A stretch of 13,731 nt of DNA from an uncultured Enterobacter sp. (GCA_946477805.1 CAMKZP010000034.1:1-13731), one strand, 5' to 3'; counted from the stretch's first letter, positions 1 to 6,905 are shown. The notes: generated from the letters alone by a model not told the origin. A program made the numbers and translations.

Positions 1-14
1 TGTATAAGAGACAG
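1..14 (+). other. Nextera transposon-end adapter remnant
   Basis: The first 14 bases equal the 3' part of the 19-base Tn5 mosaic end used in Nextera libraries, and codon 10 of rpmA follows directly. This is library sequence, not genome. Together with the adapter at the other end it marks the window as a contig with untrimmed ends. Confidence 0.95.
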
Positions 15-247
15 CCACACGTAACGGTCGCGATTCAGAAGCTAAACGCCTTGGCGTTAAGCGTTTCGGTGGCGAATCCGTTCTGGCGGGTAGCATCATT
101 GTTCGTCAACGTGGTACCAAATTCCACGCTGGCAACAACGTAGGTTGCGGTCGTGACCACACTCTGTTTGCAAAAGCAGACGGTAAAGTGAAATTTGAAG
201 TTAAAGGCCCGAACAACCGTAAATACATCAGCATCGTTGCTGAGTAA
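15..247 (+). CDS. rpmA: 50S ribosomal protein L27, 5' end missing
   Basis: L27 is a small basic protein of the large ribosomal subunit whose N-terminal tail reaches the peptidyl-transferase centre. The frame reads two bases of a split codon and then 76 codons starting TRNGRDSEAKRLGVKRFGG and ending YISIVAE before TAA (245-247). The RQRGTKFHAG segment and the GCGRDHTLFA segment are family hallmarks. E. coli L27 has 85 residues, so only the first nine, including the conserved AHKKAGGS tail, are lost to the contig end; this is a sequencing truncation, not a pseudogene. A strong terminator follows and yhbE-obgE come next, as in the rplU-rpmA-yhbE-obgE cluster of E. coli; rplU would lie just off the left end. 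Confidence 0.97.
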
Positions 248-272
248 GGTTTTCTCGGTCCGGTAACGGATT

Positions 273-302
273 AAAGCCCCGCAACGTGTTGCGGGGCTTT
301 TT
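273..302 (+). terminator. Rho-independent terminator after rpmA
   Basis: A perfect 12-bp stem (273-284 with 289-300) closes a CGTG loop and ends in a run of five T (298-302). It ends 40 bases before the yhbE start. It probably uncouples abundant ribosomal-protein mRNA from yhbE-obgE, leaving those genes to read-through or to a promoter I could not identify. Confidence 0.9.
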
Positions 303-342
303 ACATTGGAAACCCGGAAAATTTTCTGTAGGGAAAACGGGC

Positions 343-1308
343 ATGAAGCAGCAGGCCGGCATTGGTATTCTTTTGGCGATCACCACCGCAATGTGTTGGG
401 GTGCGCTGCCAATTGCAATGAAGCAGGTACTGGAAGTGATGGAGCCGCCTACGGTGGTATTTTATCGCTTTCTGATGGCGAGCGTTGGCCTGGGGGCCAT
501 TCTGGCCGTCAAGGGTAAGCTTCCGCCTCTGCGCCTTTTCCGTAAACCGCGTTGGCTGGTATTGCTGGCTATCGCGACGGGCGGTCTGTTCGGTAACTTC
601 ATTCTGTTCAGCTCTTCCCTGCAGTACCTCAGCCCCACGGCGTCACAGGTAATTGGACAACTTTCACCGGTGGGCATGATGGTCGCCAGCGTCTTTATCC
701 TTAAAGAGAAGATGCGTGGGACGCAGATTGTCGGGGCGACTATGCTGCTCTGTGGTCTGGTGATGTTCTTCAACACCAGCCTGGTCGAGATTTTCACCCG
801 CCTGACGGATTACACCTGGGGGGTGATTTTTGGCGTGGGGGCAGCAACGGTCTGGGTGAGCTACGGCGTCGCGCAAAAGGTGTTATTGCGTCGTCTTGCC
901 TCACAGCAGATCCTCCTTTTGTTGTACACTTTGTGTACAATAGCATTACTGCCATTAGCAAAGCCGGGGGCGATCGCCCTGCTTAGCGACTGGCAGCTGG
1001 CGTGCCTCATATTTTGTGGGTTGAATACGCTGGTCGGTTATGGCGCGCTGGCCGAGGCAATGGCGCGCTGGCAGGCAGCGCAGGTGAGCGCGTTAATCAC
1101 GCTGACGCCGCTGTTTACGCTGTTATTTTCAGATTTGTTATCAATGGCCTGGCCCGATGTCTTCGTCAAACCGATGCTCAACCTGTTGGGCTATCTCGGT
1201 GCGTTTGTCGTGGTTGCGGGCGCGATGTATTCCGCCATTGGTCATCGTCTTTGGGGACGTTGGCGCAAAAATGAAGCGGTTGTAGTAGTCCCCCGCTCAG
1301 GCGAATGA
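343..1308 (+). CDS. yhbE: EamA/DMT-family inner-membrane transporter YhbE
   Basis: This is a 321-residue hydrophobic protein, the same length as E. coli YhbE, and closely similar to it from MKQQAGIGILL onward. It has two repeated EamA halves of about five membrane helices each (roughly residues 8-140 and 155-290), the layout of the drug/metabolite transporter superfamily. Its substrate is unknown in E. coli and cannot be told from sequence. The reading frame is open back to 286, but the extra 19 residues would be encoded by the rpmA terminator, so the start at 343 is chosen. No strong ribosome-binding site is visible there. The stop codon lies 15 bases before obgE, so the two are almost certainly cotranscribed. 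An intragenic palindrome lies at 922-940. Confidence 0.93.
   Translation: MKQQAGIGILLAITTAMCWGALPIAMKQVLEVMEPPTVVFYRFLMASVGLGAILAVKGKLPPLRLFRKPRWLVLLAIATGGLFGNFILFSSSLQYLSPTASQVIGQLSPVGMMVASVFILKEKMRGTQIVGATMLLCGLVMFFNTSLVEIFTRLTDYTWGVIFGVGAATVWVSYGVAQKVLLRRLASQQILLLLYTLCTIALLPLAKPGAIALLSDWQLACLIFCGLNTLVGYGALAEAMARWQAAQVSALITLTPLFTLLFSDLLSMAWPDVFVKPMLNLLGYLGAFVVVAGAMYSAIGHRLWGRWRKNEAVVVVPRSGE
922..940. repeat. Perfect 8-bp inverted repeat inside yhbE
   Basis: TTGTACAC (922-929) and GTGTACAA (933-940) are exact reverse complements around TTT. The right arm overlaps TACAAT (936-941), which resembles a -10 box, but I see no matching -35 about 17 bases upstream. The repeat encodes part of a membrane helix (LLYTLCTIA). 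It could be a protein-binding site or chance; a few repeats of this quality are expected in a window this long. Confidence 0.5.
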
Positions 1309-1323
1309 GTTACGGAGAGTAAA

Positions 1324-2499
1324 ATGAAGTTTGTTGATGAAGCGACGATTCTGGTCGTGGCAGGTGATGGCGGTAACGGTTGTGTAAGCTTCCGCCGTGA
1401 AAAATATATTCCTCGTGGCGGCCCTGATGGCGGCGACGGCGGGGATGGCGGCGACGTGTGGCTGGAGGCGGACGAGAACCTCAACACGCTTATCGACTAT
1501 CGTTTCGAAAAATCTTTCCGTGCTGAACGTGGTCAGAACGGCCAGAGCCGTGACTGTACCGGCAAACGCGGTAAAGACGTCATTATCAAAGTGCCCGTCG
1601 GAACCCGCGTTATCGATCAGGGTACCGGCGAAACCATGGGTGATATGACCAAACACGGTCAGCGCCTGATGGTAGCGAAAGGCGGTTGGCACGGTTTGGG
1701 CAACAGCCGCTTTAAATCGTCTGTAAACCGTGCGCCGCGTCAGAAAACCATGGGTACTCCGGGCGACACTCGCGATCTCCAGCTTGAACTGATGCTTCTG
1801 GCTGACGTGGGCATGCTGGGTATGCCAAATGCGGGTAAATCGACCTTCATTCGCGCAGTTTCTGCAGCGAAACCGAAAGTGGCTGACTATCCGTTTACCA
1901 CCCTGGTACCGAGCCTTGGCGTTGTCCGTATGGATCACGAAAAGAGCTTTGTGGTCGCCGATATTCCAGGGCTGATCGAAGGCGCGGCAGAAGGCGCAGG
2001 TCTGGGGATCCGCTTCCTGAAGCACCTTGAGCGCTGCCGTGTACTGCTGCACATCGTTGATATTAACCCTATCGATGAATCCGATCCGGTTGAAAATGCC
2101 CGCATCATTGTTGGCGAGCTGGAAAAATACAGCGAAAAGCTGGCCGGCAAACCGCGTTGGTTAGTCTTCAATAAAATCGATCTGATGGATAAAGCCGAAG
2201 CGGAAGCCAAAGCCAAAGCCATTGCTGAAGCCATGGGCTGGGAAGATAAATATTACCTGATCTCGGCGGCAAGCCAGGTGGGTGTGAAAGACCTCTGCTG
2301 GGATGTGATGAGCTTTATCATCGAGAACCCTGTTGTTCAGGCGGAAGAAACGAAGCAGCCTGAAAAAGTCGAATTCATGTGGGATGACTACCACCGGCAG
2401 CAGCTCGAAGAGCAGGAAGCTGAAGAAGACGATGAAGACTGGGACGATGACTGGGATGAAGACGACGAAGAAGGCGTCGAGTTCATCTACAAACATTAA
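1324..2499 (+). CDS. obgE: Obg-family GTPase ObgE/CgtA
   Basis: Essential GTPase that binds the 50S subunit and couples ribosome assembly to growth state, including ppGpp signalling. The 391-residue product (E. coli 390) has the glycine-rich Obg fold at about residues 1-158 (GGPDGGDGGDGGDV at 32-45). The G domain follows, with G1 GMPNAGKS (166-173), switch threonines T192/T193, G3 DIPG (213-216), G4 NKID (283-286) and G5 SAA (314-316). A very acidic C-terminal tail rich in D, E and W ends in VEFIYKH. An alanine/glutamate/lysine-rich stretch (290-303) lies between G4 and G5. A clear GGAG (1314-1317) precedes the ATG. It is the second gene of yhbE-obgE and is followed by its own terminator. Confidence 0.98.
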   Translation: MKFVDEATILVVAGDGGNGCVSFRREKYIPRGGPDGGDGGDGGDVWLEADENLNTLIDYRFEKSFRAERGQNGQSRDCTGKRGKDVIIKVPVGTRVIDQGTGETMGDMTKHGQRLMVAKGGWHGLGNSRFKSSVNRAPRQKTMGTPGDTRDLQLELMLLADVGMLGMPNAGKSTFIRAVSAAKPKVADYPFTTLVPSLGVVRMDHEKSFVVADIPGLIEGAAEGAGLGIRFLKHLERCRVLLHIVDINPIDESDPVENARIIVGELEKYSEKLAGKPRWLVFNKIDLMDKAEAEAKAKAIAEAMGWEDKYYLISAASQVGVKDLCWDVMSFIIENPVVQAEETKQPEKVEFMWDDYHRQQLEEQEAEEDDEDWDDDWDEDDEEGVEFIYKH

Positions 2500-2509
2500 T
2501 GTCTGCAAG

Positions 2510-2535
2510 AAGCCCCTGTTAAAGGGGCTTTTTTT
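2510..2535 (+). terminator. Rho-independent terminator of obgE, overlapping the pmrB end
   Basis: An 8-bp stem (2510-2517 with 2523-2530) with a five-base loop runs into a T tract to 2535. The minus-strand gene ends inside it: its TAA occupies 2534-2536. Read the other way the hairpin is followed by TCTTGC, a poor U tract, so termination of the convergent operon here is less certain. Confidence 0.88.
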
Positions 2536-3577
2536 ATATCAGCGTTGAGGGTAGCCAGCAGCTGGCGATGAGACCGCCCTCAGCGCCGTTCTCCAGCGTT
2601 AAGTGGCCGTGGTGGAGCTGAACGATGCGCTGCACGATACTCAGCCCCAGGCCGCTGCCACCGTAGCGCTGGTCGAGCCGACGAAAAGGTTCGGTGATCG
2701 ATTGCCGGTGCGCCTCGTCAATGCCTGGACCCCGATCGATGACGCTGACCTGCGTGCCACCGTCCACTTCCGCCAGCCTCACCGTAATCGTCGTACCCGT
2801 AGGGCTGTAGCGGCCGGCATTCTCCAGCAGGTTCCGCAGCATCAGGCGCAAAAGCACGGGGTCACCCTGAACCGTCAGCGGGCTTTTCGCAGGCCATATT
2901 ACCCTATGCTCTTTGGCTTCATGCTCAAGGCCAAGGGGAGCGATGATATCGTTTGTCCAGCTAACGGTCGCGTAGTGGCCGCTGGCCATCGCCTGTCCGG
3001 CACGCGCCAGCATCAGCAGCTGTTCAACCGTGTGCATCAGCTGATCGATACGGCTAATTAAGGGGGCAGCCTGGGGCGACCCTGACTGGGCCATGAGTTC
3101 AAGATGCAGCCTGATGCCCGCAAGAGGTGTTCGGAGCTCGTGTGCGGCATCAGCGGTGAACAGGCGCTCCTGCTGAATAGTGTGATCCAGACGCGCCAGA
3201 AGCTGGTTTAACGACGTCGTGACAGCGCCAATCTCTTCCATGTCGGAATACATTGGCAGCGGGGTGAGATTGTCGGCAGAGCGGTTAGCGAGGCTGGCGC
3301 GCAGCTTATTGAGGGGGCGGGTTATCCACGTCACCGCCCAGAATGAGAAGAGCAGGGTGAAGCCCACCATCACCAGGGAAGGCACCAGCAGGGAGGCAAT
3401 CGCTTCACGGATCTCTTTCTCGACGTGCTGGTTACGCGCTTTAGCAGACAGCGTTTCGCTGACCAGAAAGCCAATCTGCTCCCGGCTTTCATGCCATAGC
3501 CACACTACGCTGATTAATTGAAAAAATAAGAGAATAACCGCCAGCAGTACCATCAATCGCCGACGCATGCTGTTCAT
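2534..3577 (-). CDS. PmrB/BasS-type sensor histidine kinase
   Basis: A 347-residue inner-membrane sensor kinase. One membrane helix lies at about 8-28, a short periplasmic segment at 29-61, a second helix at about 62-82, and a HAMP linker from ITRPL (85) to about 130. The H-box is HELRTP (H146), the N-box lies around NLLENAGRYS (249-258), the G1 box is DRGPGID (281-287) and the G2 box GGSGLGLS (306-313), so all catalytic parts are present. The periplasmic loop keeps two ExxE pairs (E30/E33 and E55/E58), the motif that binds ferric iron in Salmonella PmrB. The ATG overlaps the regulator's stop codon as ATGA, implying translational coupling. It differs at many positions from the remembered enterobacterial PmrB encoded beside eptA, so it may be a paralogue; pmrB/basS is a family label, not a proven name. 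Confidence 0.85.
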   Translation of the reverse strand: MNSMRRRLMVLLAVILLFFQLISVVWLWHESREQIGFLVSETLSAKARNQHVEKEIREAIASLLVPSLVMVGFTLLFSFWAVTWITRPLNKLRASLANRSADNLTPLPMYSDMEEIGAVTTSLNQLLARLDHTIQQERLFTADAAHELRTPLAGIRLHLELMAQSGSPQAAPLISRIDQLMHTVEQLLMLARAGQAMASGHYATVSWTNDIIAPLGLEHEAKEHRVIWPAKSPLTVQGDPVLLRLMLRNLLENAGRYSPTGTTITVRLAEVDGGTQVSVIDRGPGIDEAHRQSITEPFRRLDQRYGGSGLGLSIVQRIVQLHHGHLTLENGAEGGLIASCWLPSTLI

Positions 3578-4236
3578 TTCTGGCTTTCCAGTCGGTAGCC
3601 CACGCCGCGAACGGTTTTAATCCTGTCTTTGCCGAGTTTGCGGCGCAAGTTATGAATATGCACTTCAAGGGTGTTTGACCCCGGATCGTCCTGCCAGGAG
3701 TAGATGTCCTGCTGCAGGGTTTCACGGTGTACGGTTTGTCCGCTGCGCATAATGAGGCGCGTGAGCAGCGCAAACTCCTTAGGCGTGACGTCGACAGGCA
3801 GGGACTGACGAAGGACCTGCTGCGTCTGCAGGTTTAGCGTGATGTCGCCGTCGGTCAGCAGGTTATCGCTGTGCCCCTGATAGCGGCGGATCAGCGCCCG
3901 CACGCGCGCCTGCAGCTCGGCGAGTGCGAAAGGCTTGACCAGATAATCGTCCGCGCCGGAATCCAGGCCGTTGATGCGGTCCTCAATGGCGTCGCGCGCC
4001 GTGAGGATCAGCACCGGGATGTCCACACCCCGGCGTCGCCACTGGCTTAGCAGCGTGGCGCCATCTTTATCCGGCAGGCCTAAATCGAGGATCGCCAGGC
4101 TGTATTCGCCGCTCTGGATCAGCGCATCGGCTTCGGCCGCCGTAGCGGCGCAGTCGAGCGCGTAGCCTTCATTTGTCAGCGCCAGCGCCAGCCCTTCCTG
4201 CAATAACAGATCGTCTTCAACTATGAGAAGTTTCAT
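3574..4236 (-). CDS. PmrA/BasR-type OmpR-family response regulator
   Basis: A 220-residue transcription factor. The receiver domain (1-117) has the acidic pair D8/D9, phospho-acceptor D51, switch T79 and K101 (LVKPFA). A winged-helix DNA-binding domain (about 125-220) carries TPKEFALL, the TLEVHIHNLRRKLG recognition-helix region and the TVRGVGY hairpin. The closest family I recognise is PmrA/BasR, which controls lipid A and polymyxin-resistance genes in Salmonella; QseB is the next best match. The ATG lies two bases after the dacB TAG. The only purine-rich site (AAGGA) is about 20 bases upstream, too far to serve well, so translation probably depends on ribosomes finishing dacB. I see no lipid A modification gene in the window, so its targets cannot be inferred here. 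Confidence 0.87.
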   Translation of the reverse strand: MKLLIVEDDLLLQEGLALALTNEGYALDCAATAAEADALIQSGEYSLAILDLGLPDKDGATLLSQWRRRGVDIPVLILTARDAIEDRINGLDSGADDYLVKPFALAELQARVRALIRRYQGHSDNLLTDGDITLNLQTQQVLRQSLPVDVTPKEFALLTRLIMRSGQTVHRETLQQDIYSWQDDPGSNTLEVHIHNLRRKLGKDRIKTVRGVGYRLESQK

Positions 4237-4238
4237 CG

Positions 4239-5672
4239 CTAGTTATTCTGGTAGATGTCCTTGTAAAGCCTGCTTTCGAAGCGCACCAGAGGAATACGGC
4301 GATTACGCTGGTCAGCGGGTTCGACGGCATAGCCGGAAAGATACTGCACAAACGCCATACGCTGTCCGCTGGCCGTTGTGATAAAACCTGCAAGGTTATA
4401 TACGCCCTGCAGCGATCCCGTTTTGGCCGATACTTTGCCGTCCACACCTGCGGCATGAAGGCCCGCGCGATACTGAAGTGAACCATCGTGACCCGCCAGC
4501 GGCAGCATTGTAATGAAGTTTAGCTCAGCGTCATGTTGTGCAATGTACTGCAGCACCTGCATCATGGTTGCCGGCGAGATCAGGTTATGGCGCGACAGCC
4601 CTGAACCATCCACGGCGATCGTATTGCCAAGGTCGATTCCTGCCTGCTGGCGCAGGATCTGACGTACGGCATCGGAACCGGCGCGCCAGGTGCCCGGAAC
4701 GCCGAAGCGCGCGTGACCGATCGTGCGAAAGACGGTGTCGGCAATCATGTTGTCAGATTTTTTCAGCATAATGTTAAGCAGATCGTGCAGCGGCGCGGAC
4801 TGCTTGCTGGCGATAACGTTACCCGGCTGATTAACCTGCGTCTGGCGGAGCAGGGTGCCGGTATAGGTAATTCCCGCCTGCTTCAGTTCGTCTTTAAGAA
4901 TGGCGCCGGCATAGCCCGCGCCGTCCTGAATGGCGAACGCCAGCGGCAGCGGATCCGCACGCTGCGTCAGGCAGCCGGTGAGGGTGAACCGGTTAAGATC
5001 GCCCGGCACCACGTCCAGCTCGCAGTACTGCGCATCCGGAGATCCTTTTGCCAGCGTACGTACCTGGCTGAACATCGTGACCGGGTAGTAGGAGGCCACG
5101 CGGATAAACGCCAGATCGTCCGGTTTTGGCGCGCTGTAGAGCGACACAGAAAAGCAGTTACGATCGACGATAGCGGCGGCGGGCGGCGCGCTGAAGCACT
5201 GCGTCATGTCATTCCAGGGCCAGCCCGGCGCTTTATCGTGACTGGCGAAAACAGAGGTATCGATCAGCACGTTGCCCTCGATCTTCTGCACGCCGGATTT
5301 TTTCAGTACCGCCACCATATTGCGGATATCCTGACGCTTGAAGGTCGGATCGCCGCCAAAACGGGCAATGAGATCGCCCTTCAGTTCGCCATCCTCAACG
5401 TTACCTTTGGTTTCAAGGGTGGTAGTAAAACGGAAGTCTGGGCCAAGCTGAAGCAGGGCGGCGAGGGCAGTGATCACCTTCTGGGTACTGGCAGGCAGCG
5501 CCATCTGTTGACTGTGATAGTCAATATCGGGGGCCTGAGCGCCAACCTTCTGCACCATCAGCGCAAGATTAGCGCCAGCGGGCAGCTGGTTAATGTATTC
5601 ATCAACATTCGCGGCCTGGGCGGTGAACGTTATACTGGTAGTCAATCCGATGATAAAACTGGAAAATCGCAT
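4239..5672 (-). CDS. dacB: D-alanyl-D-alanine carboxypeptidase/endopeptidase PBP4
   Basis: Periplasmic class C penicillin-binding protein that removes terminal D-Ala and cuts peptide crosslinks in peptidoglycan; dispensable in E. coli. The 477 residues equal the E. coli length. A signal peptide ends near AQA (18-20). The catalytic motifs are intact: SxxK is STQK at 62-65, SxN is SDN at 306-308, and KTG is at 417-419. The large insert between the first two motifs, typical of class C, contains cysteine residues (159, 173, 217, 234). The Shine-Dalgarno sequence is weak. A promoter candidate lies at 5706-5735, back to back with the greA promoter. Unlike the E. coli locus as I recall it, dacB here heads an operon with a two-component system directly downstream. 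Confidence 0.97.
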   Translation of the reverse strand: MRFSSFIIGLTTSITFTAQAANVDEYINQLPAGANLALMVQKVGAQAPDIDYHSQQMALPASTQKVITALAALLQLGPDFRFTTTLETKGNVEDGELKGDLIARFGGDPTFKRQDIRNMVAVLKKSGVQKIEGNVLIDTSVFASHDKAPGWPWNDMTQCFSAPPAAAIVDRNCFSVSLYSAPKPDDLAFIRVASYYPVTMFSQVRTLAKGSPDAQYCELDVVPGDLNRFTLTGCLTQRADPLPLAFAIQDGAGYAGAILKDELKQAGITYTGTLLRQTQVNQPGNVIASKQSAPLHDLLNIMLKKSDNMIADTVFRTIGHARFGVPGTWRAGSDAVRQILRQQAGIDLGNTIAVDGSGLSRHNLISPATMMQVLQYIAQHDAELNFITMLPLAGHDGSLQYRAGLHAAGVDGKVSAKTGSLQGVYNLAGFITTASGQRMAFVQYLSGYAVEPADQRNRRIPLVRFESRLYKDIYQNN

Positions 5673-5705
5673 AATCTCGCGCTAACAACCCGAAAACAAA
5701 CCGTC

Positions 5706-5735
5706 ATACTACGGTGCATGGCACTGCAAAGTAAA
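5706..5735 (-). promoter_or_regulatory. Candidate sigma-70 promoter for dacB
   Basis: On the minus strand, TTTACT (5735-5730) and TAGTAT (5711-5706) are 18 bases apart, each matching consensus at four of six positions. The -10 box lies about 34 bases before the dacB ATG. It would drive dacB and the two genes behind it. Confidence 0.45.
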
Positions 5736-5737
5736 CG

Positions 5738-5766
5738 ATGACCCATAGTGAACTTCGCGGTAAAAT
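5738..5766 (+). promoter_or_regulatory. Candidate sigma-70 promoter for greA and its leader RNA
   Basis: ATGACC (5738-5743) and TAAAAT (5761-5766) are separated by the ideal 17 bases. Transcription would start near 5773, giving a leader of about 147 bases before greA. E. coli greA is known to have more than one promoter, including one using sigma-E; I cannot assign a second one here. Confidence 0.55.
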
Positions 5767-5772
5767 GCGTAT

Positions 5773-5828
5773 CAAATTGAAAAATTGCTGCTGACCTGGG
5801 GCGCTGCACCCGGGTCGGTTTTCTTTTT
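5773..5828 (+). ncRNA. GraL-type leader RNA ending at an early terminator
   Basis: The hairpin 5791-5800 with 5809-5818 (core GACCTGGG with CCCGGGTC, one G-U pair, eight-base loop) is followed by TTTTCTTTTT (5819-5828). This is a Rho-independent terminator about 91 bases upstream of greA. In E. coli the greA leader has the same arrangement and yields short GraL RNAs, with only part of the transcription reading into greA. The 5' end given here is inferred from the promoter candidate. A Gre-sensitive attenuator is the likely role; action in trans cannot be judged from sequence. Confidence 0.72.
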
Positions 5829-5871
5829 GCTTCTGGCCCGCTCATGGTTTGATGTCCGTGGGGCTGGGGCC

Positions 5872-5891
5872 GGAGTAGCTCAGGCTGCTCC
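5872..5891 (+). promoter_or_regulatory. Second hairpin in the greA leader
   Basis: GGAGTAGC (5872-5879) pairs with GCTGCTCC (5884-5891) around a TCAG loop, with one G-U pair and no T tract. It lies between the GraL terminator and the greA ribosome-binding site (AAGAGG, 5906-5911), so it would be in the full-length mRNA only. It may protect or shape the 5' UTR; the function is unknown. Confidence 0.5.
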
Positions 5892-5919
5892 CAACAGGAA
5901 TGTTTAAGAGGTATAACAA

Positions 5920-6396
5920 ATGCAAGCTATTCCGATGACCTTACGTGGTGCCGAAAAACTGCGCGAAGAGCTGGATTTCCTGAAATCCGTGCGCCGTCCT
6001 GAAATCATTGCCGCTATCGCGGATGCGCGTGAACATGGCGATCTGAAAGAGAACGCTGAATACCACGCCGCTCGCGAGCAGCAGGGTTTTTGTGAAGGCC
6101 GTATCAAAGATATCGAAGCCAAGCTCTCCAACGCCCAGGTTATCGACATCACTAAAATGCCAAACAATGGTCGCGTGATCTTTGGTTCAACCGTGCAGGT
6201 ACTGAATCTGGACAACGACGAAGAGCAGACTTACCGCATCGTGGGTGATGACGAGGCTGACTTTAAGCAGAACCTGATTTCGGTTAACTCCCCGATTGCT
6301 CGCGGCCTGATTGGTAAAGAGCAGGACGATGTGGTGGTGATCCGTACCCCCGGTGGTGAAGTGGAATACGAAATTATTAAGGTTGAATACCTGTAA
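5920..6396 (+). CDS. greA: Transcription elongation factor GreA
   Basis: GreA enters the secondary channel of RNA polymerase and stimulates cleavage of backtracked RNA, rescuing stalled complexes. The 158 residues match the E. coli length. The N-terminal half (about 1-75) forms the antiparallel coiled coil, whose tip holds the acidic residues D41 and E44 in GDLKENAEYHAA; these position the catalytic magnesium. The C-terminal globular domain (about 80-158) has the PGGEVEYEIIKVEYL end. AAGAGG lies seven bases before the ATG. The gene is transcribed from its own long leader with an early terminator and is closed by a terminator shared with the convergent yhbY. Confidence 0.98.
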   Translation: MQAIPMTLRGAEKLREELDFLKSVRRPEIIAAIADAREHGDLKENAEYHAAREQQGFCEGRIKDIEAKLSNAQVIDITKMPNNGRVIFGSTVQVLNLDNDEEQTYRIVGDDEADFKQNLISVNSPIARGLIGKEQDDVVVIRTPGGEVEYEIIKVEYL

Positions 6397-6438
6397 TTCG
6401 CTTCCTGGCTAAGATGTTGATACATTGTAAAGAAAAGA

Positions 6439-6461
6439 AAAAGGCCGCATAGCGGCCTTTT
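6439..6461. terminator. Two-way terminator between greA and yhbY
   Basis: A perfect 10-bp stem (6439-6448 with 6452-6461) has a three-base loop. On the plus strand it ends in TTTT. On the minus strand the T-rich tail is longer and includes TTTTCTTT (complement of 6430-6442), so it should also stop yhbY transcripts, about 90 bases after their stop codon. Confidence 0.9.
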
Positions 6462-6547
6462 ATCAACTCCCGGAGCGTGGCATTTTGCTCACCTGCTGAC
6501 AGAAATCCCTCGTTTTACACAGAAAATGTGTCTAATTGAGGATATCC

Positions 6548-6841
6548 TTAGCGTGGCAGCGAGATTTTACGCTCTTTAGATGGGCGATAGAGCACCAGCG
6601 TTTTACCGATGACCTGTACATTACAGGCGCCGGTTTCGCGTACGATGGCTTCCACGATCAGGGTTTTAGTGTCTCTGTCTTCAGAGGCGATTTTCACCTT
6701 GATCAGCTCGTGGTGTTCCAGCGCTTGTTCAATCTCGGCAAGCACCCCTTCGGTCAAACCATTGTTGCCAAGCATAACTACAGGCTTGAGCGGATGTGCC
6801 AGACCTTTAAGGTGCTGTTTTTGTTTAGTACTCAGATTCAT
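6548..6841 (-). CDS. yhbY: Ribosome-assembly RNA-binding protein YhbY
   Basis: YhbY is a small KH-like protein of the CRS1-YhbY (CRM) family that associates with pre-50S ribosomal particles. The 97-residue product begins MNLSTKQKQHLKGLAHPLKP and has the GNNG loop (25-28), the GxxG-type RNA-contact motif of the fold. Length and sequence agree with E. coli YhbY. The frame continues upstream to an ATG at 6880 (13 more residues, MNRFQSQRKQKYT). Neither start has a good Shine-Dalgarno site, and the shorter one is chosen by family length. The gene diverges from rlmE, another 50S assembly factor, and converges on greA. Confidence 0.93.
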   Translation of the reverse strand: MNLSTKQKQHLKGLAHPLKPVVMLGNNGLTEGVLAEIEQALEHHELIKVKIASEDRDTKTLIVEAIVRETGACNVQVIGKTLVLYRPSKERKISLPR

Positions 6842-6864
6842 CGTATATTTTTGCTTACGTTGGG

Positions 6865-6891
6865 ATTGAAAACGGTTCATTCTACCGCCAT
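6865..6891 (+). promoter_or_regulatory. Candidate heat-shock (sigma-32) promoter for rlmE-ftsH
   Basis: ATTGAA (6865-6870) and CGCCAT (6886-6891) each differ by one base from the sigma-32 elements CTTGAA and CCCCAT and are 15 bases apart, within the usual range. rlmE-ftsH (ftsJ-hflB) is a known heat-shock operon in E. coli. Transcription would start near 6899, leaving a leader of about 70 bases. Confidence 0.6.
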
Positions 6892-6905
6892 CTCCCTAAT
6901 ATCGC

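Noticed and set aside
1297..2052. 251-codon minus-strand open frame opposite obgE
   Set aside because: Shadow of obgE with no domain and no start-site support.
4713..5741. 342-codon open frame on the plus strand opposite dacB
   Set aside because: It lies entirely antisense to a complete dacB with all catalytic motifs, has no recognisable domain, and long antisense frames are expected in GC-rich enterobacterial genes.
5765..5794. Nine-codon frame (MRIKLKNCC) at the head of the greA leader
   Set aside because: Its ATG overlaps the -10 box, upstream of the predicted transcription start, so it would not be in the RNA.
5900..5938. Short frame overlapping the greA start out of frame
   Set aside because: The purine run before its ATG touches the start codon, too close to act as a ribosome-binding site, and AAGAGG is correctly spaced for greA.
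6462..6547. Small inverted repeats (ACACA/TGTGT near 6516-6530 and AGGATATCCT at 6539-6548)
   Set aside because: Short AT-rich repeats without a T tract or nearby start; no function can be supported.
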